Assembly: GCA_902476765.1 (NCBI GenBank)
Contig: CABSEJ010000027.1
Span: forward strand, 1-24,059
From: an uncultured Blautia sp.
Lineage (GTDB): Bacteria; Bacillota; Clostridia; Lachnospirales; Lachnospiraceae
DNA: 24,059 nt
Direction: 5' to 3'
The position numbers and the translations under genes were made by a program. Below, in pieces: positions 6,949-13,888 of this stretch; positions within the stretch are counted from its first letter, which is position 1; every line of letters begins with the position of its first letter. Below the pieces are notes generated by a model. That model worked only from the letters and a program-made list of their open reading frames with translations. It had not been told where the DNA came from and searched no databases.

Positions 6949-8271
6949 CTATTTTTCATAGGAAGCTGTGGCAGAATTATACTGGTCAATAGCATTTTCC
7001 AGCGCTTCTTCCACATCTGCTCCGTTTCGTACGTCCTCCCAAGCCTGGTCTAAAGCAGTAGAATATTCTCCGAACACAGGTGTTACCGCACGGGGAACTG
7101 CTGTATTTGCCGCTTCATAGGCTGCAATCTTCATATCCTGGCTTGCCTCCGGATTATCTGCGATTTCCTGCTGTTTATCCAAACGGCTTGGTACGTCACC
7201 GTTAATCTCCAGCCACATATCGCTGCCTTCTCCAAGTGTGAACCATTTCACAAATTCCGCCGCTGCATCTTTATTTTCAGACTGAGAATTTACTCCAAAG
7301 TACCAGCTTCCTGTAGAGGTAGCTACCTGGTCCTCATGCCCCTCGAAGCAAGGTGCATAGGTACATCCTATCTCGTCTTCAGTCTGCATACTGGTGGGTG
7401 TCCAGGTTCCACCCATCATGAAGACCATATTTCCTGCGTAAAACTGGTCCGGAAGCTGATCTGCATCATACCCCTGGGAGGCAATTCCGTCCTTTACCAG
7501 ATTTTGGTACCAGGTCATTGCTTCTATCCAAGGCTCTGTATTGATAACTCCATCTAATGTATAACCGTCATCTCCGATATTTTTTCCGCCCAGAGAATTG
7601 GCCAGCATATTCATCTGATATACCCGGCTTACCTGCTGGAAGTCAAAACCAATAATTCCCCTGGAGCCGTCCGGGTCTAGTTTTTCCTGGGCCTGCTTGG
7701 CTAAATCCGCCACCTGTTCATAGGTCAGTCTGTTATCTGCATCATTTTCCGGCAGCGTGATTCCGGCCTCATCTAAAAGTGTTTTATTATAGTATAATTC
7801 CTGGGTTGAGGTATTCATGGGAGCTGCGTACATCACGTCCTCCCACACACCTGCCTGATAAGAAGCATCGTCCCATTCTGCCTTTTCTTCATCTGAAAAA
7901 TACTCGTCCAGAGGCTCCAGATAACCGCTGGTACCATATTTTGCAACATAGGTTACATCTACACTCATAACATCAAAATCTGCGCTTCCTGATGCTGCCT
8001 TTGTTTCAATTACTTCAAATAAATCATTAAAAGAATAAAACTCTGCTTCAATATGAACTCCCGTATCCTCCTCATAAGCTTCCAGGATAGGCTTTGTCAG
8101 ACCCTCCCATCCATCTTCTCCTGTTCCCTGGGATACCCACTTCAGAGTTACGGTATCTCCATCTCCAGACCCGCCACCGCTACTGTCTTCCGAATTCCCA
8201 CATGCAGTCAATCCTAATGCTCCGGCCATCACTACACTTAAACCTAATGCTGTTAATTTTCTTAAGTTCAT
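6949..8271 (-). CDS. Extracellular solute-binding lipoprotein of CUT1 ABC transporter
   Basis: A 440-residue substrate-binding protein of the extracellular solute-binding family 1 type. The N-terminus MNLRKLTALGLSVVMAGALG leads to the lipobox LTAC with Cys24, then a Gly/Ser-rich linker, so it is a lipoprotein on the outer face of the membrane. Motifs typical of the family are WVSQGTGEDGWEGLTKPILE at the start of the mature part, FDVMSVDVTYVAKYGTSGYL, and GSWYFGVNSQSENKDAAAEF. GGAAGGGAGAG precedes the ATG. It is the second gene of the operon, 17 bases after the nucleoside hydrolase. CUT1 proteins usually bind oligosaccharides or sugar derivatives; nucleosides are more often taken up by BmpA-type systems, so the true ligand is open. 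Confidence 0.92.
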   Translation of the reverse strand: MNLRKLTALGLSVVMAGALGLTACGNSEDSSGGGSGDGDTVTLKWVSQGTGEDGWEGLTKPILEAYEEDTGVHIEAEFYSFNDLFEVIETKAASGSADFDVMSVDVTYVAKYGTSGYLEPLDEYFSDEEKAEWDDASYQAGVWEDVMYAAPMNTSTQELYYNKTLLDEAGITLPENDADNRLTYEQVADLAKQAQEKLDPDGSRGIIGFDFQQVSRVYQMNMLANSLGGKNIGDDGYTLDGVINTEPWIEAMTWYQNLVKDGIASQGYDADQLPDQFYAGNMVFMMGGTWTPTSMQTEDEIGCTYAPCFEGHEDQVATSTGSWYFGVNSQSENKDAAAEFVKWFTLGEGSDMWLEINGDVPSRLDKQQEIADNPEASQDMKIAAYEAANTAVPRAVTPVFGEYSTALDQAWEDVRNGADVEEALENAIDQYNSATASYEK

Positions 8272-8288
8272 ATAAACTCTCCCTTCCT

Positions 8289-9260
8289 TTATTTTGTAAG
8301 CTTTCTGAACAAATCTGCAAAAAGATTATCTCTCTTAATGTGATAAACATACTTGATAAAATGCCGGGTGTCATCAAAAGCATACCTGTCATCATACTCT
8401 GCTACAGGACTGTGTTTTAAGCAGTCATACATAAAATCTCCGTCTAAAAGCCAGGCTACTGCTGTCACATCCCATATGGCCCTTGTCCATGTAGCGCCTC
8501 CATAAGTTTCCTTGGCCTCTGCTGTAGTAACATCTATCAGATAATCACACAGTTTATTTTTGCCCCTTAAATGGTATTCCAATTCCGGCCCGCTGGTAGT
8601 AAAAGCAGAAACCACACCCATACAGGGAAGCTGGACTACAGGAACTCCGCTTCCAAACAATACTCTGGCTCCCGCCACATCCTGATACAAATTAAACTCT
8701 TTATTGTGAGGCCAAAAATATGCATTGCCTCCCAGCCAGATAACCACGATTCGTTCTGCCAGACCAGGGTCTATAAGCAGAGCAGAAGCAATATTAGTAA
8801 TAGCACCTATAGCTATAACATATAAGGGATTTTCCTTACTATAGCTTCTGGCTCTCTCCACCAGATCACTGGCTGCCGGTGAGTCCACCGCCTCTTTTTC
8901 AGAAGGCAGATATTTCTCAGAGCCTTTATAAACGGCTGCTTTTAAGTCCTCTCTCCCCATTAGGCTTAACACATTCATGATTTCCTCGTAGCTTTTCTCC
9001 ATGCCATCCTTAGGTCCCGTAGATTTCTCATTGTAAAAAGGGGCTGCATAGATGGCCTTTAAGTTTAGCTTTTCATCTGATTTAATCAGATAGGCCAGAG
9101 CAAACTGGTCATCTATCTCATTAAATGTATCTGTGTCAAGAACCACGTCCACCATACCTACCGGTTTTTTCAGTCTTCTTACCAGTTCTTCGTTATCAAT
9201 GCTCATGGTATTTACATCTGAACTTCTAAACACTTCTCCTTTTTGTGTTTCTTTCTCCAT
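8289..9260 (-). CDS. Nucleoside hydrolase family protein with atypical active-site motifs
   Basis: A 323-residue member of the inosine/uridine-preferring nucleoside hydrolase fold, whose members split the N-glycosidic bond of ribonucleosides using a bound calcium. The metal loop is present as DTDTFNEIDDQFA (residues 42-54), but five residues separate the second Asp from the DD pair where the classical DxDPGxDD has three. The ligand segment EFN is at 188-190, followed by LYQDVAGA. The late metal Asp is D264 in IWDVTAVAW; the residue before it is Trp263 where classical enzymes have the catalytic His. It heads the operon with transporter and ribokinase, and AAAGGAG precedes the ATG. The fold call is firm. 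Release of ribose from a nucleoside is plausible, but the changed residues leave room for another N-glycoside. Confidence 0.85.
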   Translation of the reverse strand: MEKETQKGEVFRSSDVNTMSIDNEELVRRLKKPVGMVDVVLDTDTFNEIDDQFALAYLIKSDEKLNLKAIYAAPFYNEKSTGPKDGMEKSYEEIMNVLSLMGREDLKAAVYKGSEKYLPSEKEAVDSPAASDLVERARSYSKENPLYVIAIGAITNIASALLIDPGLAERIVVIWLGGNAYFWPHNKEFNLYQDVAGARVLFGSGVPVVQLPCMGVVSAFTTSGPELEYHLRGKNKLCDYLIDVTTAEAKETYGGATWTRAIWDVTAVAWLLDGDFMYDCLKHSPVAEYDDRYAFDDTRHFIKYVYHIKRDNLFADLFRKLTK

Positions 9261-9347
9261 GCCTTCTCCTTTCCTTGTGTTGCCAGCGCTTGCGTTTTCT
9301 TTGATACATTAGGAAAATATTTTCTTAAAGTGTTTTCTTATACATGT

Positions 9348-9376
9348 ATTTTACATCCGGTATACCGCCATGTCAA
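9348..9376 (-). promoter_or_regulatory. Promoter of the nucleoside hydrolase/ABC/ribokinase operon
   Basis: On the minus strand a perfect TTGACA (9376-9371) and TAAAAT (9353-9348) are separated by 17 bases, 87 bases upstream of the first gene. The spacer contains the CGGTATACCG palindrome. The rest of the 303-base gap (9261-9563) is AT-rich and shows no gene. Confidence 0.85.
9357..9368. promoter_or_regulatory. Operator-like palindrome in operon promoter (copy 2)
   Basis: CGGTATACCG at 9358-9367 is a perfect 10-bp palindrome. With its flank it shares 11 bases, CGGTATACCGG in minus orientation, with the palindrome in the dehydrogenase-kinase promoter at 12060-12073. It lies in the -35/-10 spacer, where a bound repressor would block RNA polymerase. 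The GGTATACC core fits the GGTnnACC pattern of FadR-type GntR operators. Confidence 0.75.
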
Positions 9377-9563
9377 TTCTTTCTTGCATTTTCGTCAATT
9401 TATAAGATATTTCAAAATTATTTTTATGCACTTTCACAATACCATTCATCCTGTATTTTCCATTTTTTTATTCTTTTGATAAACAAAGAAACATTCCAAC
9501 TGTTCCCTTTTTTTAAAAGTATGCCTATATATCTGACATTGTAAATACACCTCCAGAAATAGT

Positions 9564-9615
9564 AAAAAGACTGTTCCGCAGGAAATAGAATTCTCTTCTA
9601 CTCTACGAAACAGTC
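9564..9615 (-). terminator. Rho-independent terminator of the kinase operon
   Basis: On the minus strand GACTGTTTCG (9615-9606) faces CGGAACAGTC (9578-9569), a 10-bp stem with one G-T pair and a 27-base loop, followed by TTTTT (9568-9564). It lies 60 bases past the kinase stop codon. Confidence 0.85.
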
Positions 9616-9675
9616 CTTCAACGTTTTAATCCTCAAATAGATTCTCTTTAGGCAGATATTCCTGCCCATAGTAAT

Positions 9676-11100
9676 TTATTCTCCCGTCAATACCCTTACC
9701 GTCTTTTCTAAGGTGTCTACTTCTCCTACGTTCCCGGGGAAAATCACATAAGGGATTCCCGGAAATTTACTTTCCATCCCAATTCTCCAAACAGGGATTC
9801 CCGGAAATATCTGCCCCATGACCCGAGCCGCCTCCACTTTCAGAGCTTTTGTTCCTATGTCACTGGAGGTAATACCTCCCTTTGCAAGGATAAAAGCCGG
9901 CTCTGTTTTTAATTTCGCAACCAAAGACTGGACTCCTTCAGAAATCCTAACGGACTTCCGAAGGGCTTCTTCCTTTGTCTCTCCGGGAAGAGATAATAAC
10001 TTTCTCCTTGTATATACTACTGCTGTCTTTCTTTCTGCAATTATCTGTGCTATCTTTTCTACTGTTCTGTCTATTTCATCCTTAAATTCCTGCTCTTTCA
10101 AAACTAAATCCGAATTAAAAGGAATCATTTCCACATTTTTCAAGTAAGACAACCTCTCCATTTGTCTGGTTGTCTTCTCTGTGTGGGAGCCTATGACCAC
10201 CACACCTCCCGCTTTAGTATCCTTTTTTATCAGCTCTATCCGGGTTAGTAAAGGTCGCTCCTTAATTCCCCCCATTTCCTTAACCAAAGCAGCGGCAGAA
10301 CGAAAGATAAATTTTTTCCCCTTTTCCATTGCTCTGTAAACAGCCACGGAAAATACCTTTATATCACAATAGTCTGTGGCATTGACAACGATTTTCGAAA
10401 AATTATCCGCTTCCAAAAGCTGCTTCTGGATTTTGTCAACATTGACTGCCTTTAAGTCTTCCAGTGATACTGAGCAAACTTTTTCCTTCTGATATTTCCC
10501 TCCTGTTTTCTCTTGAATGTAAGCCTTTAAATCCGAAGAGGAATAAGAAAAAGTCTTATCCTTTGCAAATTCTGTATCTGCTGCAGGAACCAACCGGTCT
10601 CCCATCTGAACATAGTGTATATCATCCACAGTAAATCTGCCCCCTTCTTTAAAAAAGGGGCATAAAATTTCCCCGTGGAATTTCATCCTCCCTCTGCTCT
10701 CAATAGTCTTTCTTAAAGTTTCTGTTTCTAAAGGAAAATGTCCTCGCAATGTAGAATCGCTTCTGCTTATTAGTATATATGATATGCCTGTCTTCACTGA
10801 AACGATTTCAATATTCTCCGCTATTTCCTTGTGCAGCGCCCAGGTCTCCTGTTCGGTCATGGCTCTTGAATTAGTAAGTATATAAAACACCCTTTCATCC
10901 GACCTGAATCCTTTCTCCAAAATCTCTTCCGTCCACTTAGTAAACACCCAAATATCATGTACAGTCTGCACACCTGTAGGGTCATCATCTAACACAATCA
11001 CTTTACTCTTGTTTTTTTCCAGCTCCTGAGCTAGCATCTGGTCTATAGCTTTTATATCTGGAATAGGGTACTTTTTCAATATTTCCGCACAAATCTCCAT
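9676..11100 (-). CDS. DUF1537 four-carbon acid sugar kinase (OtnK/DtnK family)
   Basis: A 474-residue ATP-dependent kinase of the family that phosphorylates 3-oxo-tetronate, D-threonate or related acids. The N-terminal substrate domain carries the hallmark DDDPTGVQTVHD at residues 38-49, and ISRSDSTLRGHFPLE is the second conserved block. The C-terminal nucleotide domain has AKGGITSSDIGTKAL and the terminal VIFPGNVGEVDTLEK. The start at 11100 is preferred over an ATG 9 bases upstream, because the GGGGG ribosome binding site touches that first ATG but sits about 9 bases before the second. It follows the dehydrogenase gene closely in the same operon. No OtnC aldolase, OtnI isomerase or PdxA2 is nearby to complete a known tetronate route. 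The family is firm; the exact acid is not known. Confidence 0.88.
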   Translation of the reverse strand: MEICAEILKKYPIPDIKAIDQMLAQELEKNKSKVIVLDDDPTGVQTVHDIWVFTKWTEEILEKGFRSDERVFYILTNSRAMTEQETWALHKEIAENIEIVSVKTGISYILISRSDSTLRGHFPLETETLRKTIESRGRMKFHGEILCPFFKEGGRFTVDDIHYVQMGDRLVPAADTEFAKDKTFSYSSSDLKAYIQEKTGGKYQKEKVCSVSLEDLKAVNVDKIQKQLLEADNFSKIVVNATDYCDIKVFSVAVYRAMEKGKKFIFRSAAALVKEMGGIKERPLLTRIELIKKDTKAGGVVVIGSHTEKTTRQMERLSYLKNVEMIPFNSDLVLKEQEFKDEIDRTVEKIAQIIAERKTAVVYTRRKLLSLPGETKEEALRKSVRISEGVQSLVAKLKTEPAFILAKGGITSSDIGTKALKVEAARVMGQIFPGIPVWRIGMESKFPGIPYVIFPGNVGEVDTLEKTVRVLTGE

Positions 11101-11122
11101 GTTTTTCATCCCCCGTATATTC

Positions 11123-12013
11123 TCAATCTTGTTTCCTTACTGTTACATGCGCCAGCTTTTCGAAATACTGGATAATTCCCCCGTGGTCCTCATCCATGTG
11201 GCCGTCCACCTTTAAAGCCTGCATTATTTCAAATAATTCACTGGTCAAAGGCAGGGGTACATCTATTTCATGAGCTGTGTTCACAACATTTTTTATATCT
11301 TTATGGTTAATGGAAATTTTCCCTCCCGGTTTAAAGTTTCTCTCTAATATCATAGGCAGTTTGGCATCCATCACTGTACTTCCTGCCAGGCCTCCTCGAA
11401 TTGCCTGATATACTTTTTCCGGGTCTACCCCTGCTTTTGCTGCAAATACAAAGGCCTCTGAAAGTGCCGCTATATTCATATTCACAATAATCTGATTAGC
11501 CAGCTTGGCCACACTCCCACTCCCCCAATCTCCCACCAAATTTGCAGTGCTTCCCATCTTATAAAGATATTCTTCTAGTCTTTGAAAATCTATGGTCTTA
11601 CCTCCTACCATAAAGGCCAGTGTTCCGTCTATAGCTTTAGGCTCGCCGCCGCTTACAGGGGCATCTACAAACCTTACGCCTATTTTTTCTAGTTCAGAAG
11701 CACATCTCCTAGACTCTGAAGGTGTTACAGAACTCATATCACACACCAAAGTCCCCTCTCTCATTCCAGAACACAAGCCCTCCTTTCCGAAAAGTACAGA
11801 GTGTACAATAGAACCGTTAGGTAGAATGAGGAAAATAATAGAACACTCTTTCCCCATTTTTTCCAAACTAATGCTATGGGCTCCCTCTGCCTCCAGTTCC
11901 TCCACAGCTTCTCTGTTCAAGTCATTCACCCATAACTCAATTCCAGCTCGTATTAGGTTTTTTGCCATAGGTTTTCCCATAATTCCCAGGCCCACAAATC
12001 CTACTTTTTCCAT
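11123..12013 (-). CDS. GarR/LtnD-type NAD(P)-dependent beta-hydroxyacid dehydrogenase
   Basis: A 296-residue member of the 3-hydroxyisobutyrate dehydrogenase superfamily, which interconverts beta-hydroxyacids and their oxo acids with NAD(P). The Rossmann motif GFVGLGIMGKPMAKNL is at 5-20, the substrate loop DAPVSGGEPKAIDGTLAFMV at 117-136, and the catalytic Lys is K170 in GSVAKLANQ. The block AIRGGLAGSTVMDAK and the C-terminal helices are very close to tartronate semialdehyde reductase (GarR) as I recall it; L-threonate dehydrogenase (LtnD) is also related. The ATG at 12013 is chosen over a GTG 12 bases upstream because AGGTGG lies 8 bases before it. First gene of the operon with the DUF1537 kinase. 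The pairing suggests oxidation of a sugar acid before phosphorylation, or reduction of a cleaved product. Confidence 0.9.
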   Translation of the reverse strand: MEKVGFVGLGIMGKPMAKNLIRAGIELWVNDLNREAVEELEAEGAHSISLEKMGKECSIIFLILPNGSIVHSVLFGKEGLCSGMREGTLVCDMSSVTPSESRRCASELEKIGVRFVDAPVSGGEPKAIDGTLAFMVGGKTIDFQRLEEYLYKMGSTANLVGDWGSGSVAKLANQIIVNMNIAALSEAFVFAAKAGVDPEKVYQAIRGGLAGSTVMDAKLPMILERNFKPGGKISINHKDIKNVVNTAHEIDVPLPLTSELFEIMQALKVDGHMDEDHGGIIQYFEKLAHVTVRKQD

Positions 12014-12046
12014 TTTTGCTACCACCTTTCCATTATATTTGCTCCT

Positions 12047-12076
12047 ATTATATCAACATACCGGTATACCGGTCAA
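12047..12076 (-). promoter_or_regulatory. Promoter of the dehydrogenase-kinase operon
   Basis: On the minus strand TTGACC (12076-12071) and a perfect TATAAT (12052-12047) are separated by 18 bases, 33 bases before the dehydrogenase start. The operator palindrome covers the end of the -35 box and most of the spacer. Confidence 0.85.
12060..12073. promoter_or_regulatory. Operator-like perfect palindrome (copy 1)
   Basis: ACCGGTATACCGGT is a perfect 14-bp palindrome between divergent genes. It overlaps the -35 box of the dehydrogenase promoter. Its core CGGTATACCGG recurs at the nucleoside hydrolase operon promoter (9357-9367). The adjacent divergent FCD-type GntR gene is the likely binder. Confidence 0.8.
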
Positions 12077-12100
12077 GATAAAAGAATAATCCTCTTGTCA

Positions 12101-12129
12101 TTGACCTTCCTCATTCTATCGTTTAAAAT
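12101..12129 (+). promoter_or_regulatory. Promoter of the GntR regulator gene
   Basis: TTGACC (12101-12106) and TAAAAT (12124-12129) are separated by 17 bases. It implies a leader of about 140 bases before the ATG at 12278. The leader holds an imperfect stem: CTCAGTATATA (12144-12154) facing TATATACTAAG (12172-12182), 10 of 11 pairs. It is not overlapped by the palindrome at 12060-12073, so regulator expression may be independent of that site. Confidence 0.7.
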
Positions 12130-12277
12130 TATTTTATGATACTCTCAGTATATAAAAAGCTAAACACCCCTTATATACTAAGAATACCATTATAGACTAT
12201 TTTCTTACATATAGCCCTACGAACTTTTTACAAAGGGTCTGTCAGAGTAAGTAATTCGAATCAAAAGAGGATTTTAT

Positions 12278-12937
12278 ATGAATACATTTAAACCACTGCA
12301 GCAGAAAGCCTATGAATATTTAAAAGAGTTGATTTTTTCTGATTCACTTTCCTATAGTCAGGTATATTCTGAGACAAAGGTAGCTAAGGAGCTGGGTATT
12401 TCCCGAACTCCTATGCGGGACGCTATCCACAGACTGGCCCAGGAACGCTATATTGACATTATTCCCAGCAAAGGATTTTGCCTTCATCAGATGGACCGTC
12501 AGGATATTCAGGAAACTTTTCAGGTACGTTCTGCTATTGAGGGCTACTGCACTTATCTGATTGCCGGGGATTATCGCAGTCCCAAAGCTCAGAATCTATT
12601 TAAAAGGTTGGAAGCATTGTTGGATACACAAAAGGAAATTTTAAACACTTCACAATCCATACCTGATTTTGTAAAGCTTGACAATCAGTTCCATTTAGAG
12701 ATTGTAGGTTACTCTGAGAATCATACTCTGATAGAGTTATTCCAAAGCTATCTCTATCAAATCCGCCGCCTAGCTTTTTTATCCCTGGCTCATGAAGGCC
12801 GGATGCAGGATACCCTTTGGGAGCATACTCAGATTTTAGAGCATATGAAATATGGAAACACATCTCAAATCTACCGTATTACAATGCTCCATATGGAAAA
12901 ACCCAAAGGAATCAATCTGGATGACCTGGATAATTAA
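12278..12937 (+). CDS. GntR family regulator, FadR/FCD type
   Basis: A 219-residue transcription factor. The N-terminal winged helix-turn-helix spans about residues 5-70 with the GntR signature SETKVAKELGISRTPMRDAI and the wing PSKGFCLHQM. The C-terminal all-helical FCD effector domain shows the metal-site pattern DNQFHLEI, EHTQILEHM and MLHMEKP, so a small carboxylate ligand at a bound metal is expected from the family. AGAGG lies 7 bases before the ATG. It diverges from the dehydrogenase-kinase operon; the 14-bp palindrome between them and its copy at the nucleoside hydrolase operon are its likely operators. FCD regulators typically respond to sugar acids or other small acids, which fits the dehydrogenase and kinase next door. 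Confidence 0.93.
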   Translation: MNTFKPLQQKAYEYLKELIFSDSLSYSQVYSETKVAKELGISRTPMRDAIHRLAQERYIDIIPSKGFCLHQMDRQDIQETFQVRSAIEGYCTYLIAGDYRSPKAQNLFKRLEALLDTQKEILNTSQSIPDFVKLDNQFHLEIVGYSENHTLIELFQSYLYQIRRLAFLSLAHEGRMQDTLWEHTQILEHMKYGNTSQIYRITMLHMEKPKGINLDDLDN

Positions 12938-12952
12938 ATACTTAAACCACGC

Positions 12953-13007
12953 AAAAAGGAAGAATCCCTCCGGCCTATCCCCTACCCCTGGAATTCTTCC
13001 TTTTTTT
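12953..13007. terminator. Bidirectional terminator between convergent genes
   Basis: GGAAGAATCC (12958-12967) faces GGAATTCTTCC (12990-13000) with one bulged base; TTTTTTT follows on the plus strand and TTTTT on the minus strand. It serves the GntR gene and the convergent membrane protein, whose stop codon at 12982-12984 lies in the loop. Confidence 0.88.
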
Positions 13008-13656
13008 CAATTTCTTCTCTTTCCCGCTTTTCCATTTCCTGTTCTTCCTGGGAAAACCTGTTCTTTAAATAATCGTACTCCTCCATAATACTTCTGGTAA
13101 TCTCATCCTCCCCAAAAGCGCTGTCCGGGCGGTACAGGCGCAGCAGAGCCGTGTATCTCTTTTTCAGCTCTTCCTGTGTTCTCACACCCTTGAAATAATG
13201 TATGGAAAATTCTGAATCGTCTGTATCCTTGCCTTTATATCCTCCCTCAAAAGCAGACCACTGATAATCCGGTCTTTTGTAAAAGGCTTTCCAGGTTCTG
13301 GAATTTCCCATATAAAATTTCCAAATCCAGCTGCAGGCAGCCTCCAATACCAGCATAACCATACTGGCTCCTGCTGCGGGAACATAAGCCAGTCCTCCGG
13401 CAATACAGAGAGTAAAAAGAATCACGCCGACTCCCGGCCCATCTCCCTGGACCTGCAGAATAATCTCTGCCATGGCTCCGATACTCAGCACTACTGCAGC
13501 CACGATACATACAAAAGAAACCACAGTCCCGCATATTTTCAAAAAATACTGAATACACCGAATCAAGATAAACAGCACTGCAAGAGGCACTGCCAGCAGT
13601 ACCTTTAGTACAATCAGTAAAATTTTCAACGTCAGCTTACTGTCTATTTTCTTCAT
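12982..13656 (-). CDS. Membrane protein with degenerate J-domain-like C-terminus
   Basis: A 224-residue protein of unknown function. Residues 1-115 hold about four hydrophobic segments (for example LTLKILLIVLKVLLAVPLAV and VVSFVCIVAAVVLSIGAMAE). The cytoplasmic C-terminal part reads FSIHYFKGVRTQEELKKRYT and then LLRLYRPDS, the layout of a J-domain helix II and loop, but with RPD in place of the essential HPD and without a clear glycine pair. The tail is a charged Glu/Lys-rich helix, probably a coiled coil. The ATG at 13656 has GGGGG 5 bases before it; an upstream ATG at 13698 (adding MRVCPYCYRNAGGK) is possible but has a weaker site. The gene stands alone, convergent with GntR and downstream of the his operon. 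Confidence 0.7.
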   Translation of the reverse strand: MKKIDSKLTLKILLIVLKVLLAVPLAVLFILIRCIQYFLKICGTVVSFVCIVAAVVLSIGAMAEIILQVQGDGPGVGVILFTLCIAGGLAYVPAAGASMVMLVLEAACSWIWKFYMGNSRTWKAFYKRPDYQWSAFEGGYKGKDTDDSEFSIHYFKGVRTQEELKKRYTALLRLYRPDSAFGEDEITRSIMEEYDYLKNRFSQEEQEMEKREREEIEKKEEFQG

Positions 13657-13725
13657 TTTTCCCCCTGCATTTCTGTAGCAATACGGGCAAACCCGCATAT
13701 TTCTCTTCTTCCCCCGTATGGAGGA

Positions 13726-13741
13726 CGCCGGAAATCCGGCG
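13726..13741. repeat. Short GC-rich hairpin upstream of membrane protein gene
   Basis: CGCCGGA (13726-13732) faces TCCGGCG (13735-13741) with a 2-base gap. It lies 70-85 bases before the membrane protein start and has no T-run, so its role is unknown. Confidence 0.5.
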
Positions 13742-13810
13742 AATGTTAATCTGATATAACCAGTTTATCACATTTGACAGAATTTTCACAGGAAAAATTT
13801 AACGAACGGC

Positions 13811-13838
13811 CAATAACGTTTCACGTCAGACGTTATTG
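13811..13838. repeat. 9-bp perfect inverted repeat after the his operon
   Basis: CAATAACGT (13811-13819) is exactly complementary to ACGTTATTG (13830-13838) around a 10-base spacer. It lies 51 bases past the hisE stop. A T-run follows only after a gap on the minus strand (about 17 bases later), so it is a weak terminator at best and might be an operator. Confidence 0.6.
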
Positions 13839-13888
13839 AGAAATACGTCAAATCATGAATAGCATAGCTGAACTGACCTATTTAATTC

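Noticed and set aside
9275..9300. Possible CcpA (cre) site near AGCGCTTGCGTTTTC
   Set aside because: It matches only part of the cre consensus and lacks the second half-site.
11592..12089. 165-codon open frame on the plus strand opposite the dehydrogenase gene
   Set aside because: It is antisense to a gene with clear family motifs, has no ribosome binding site and shows no recognisable protein features.
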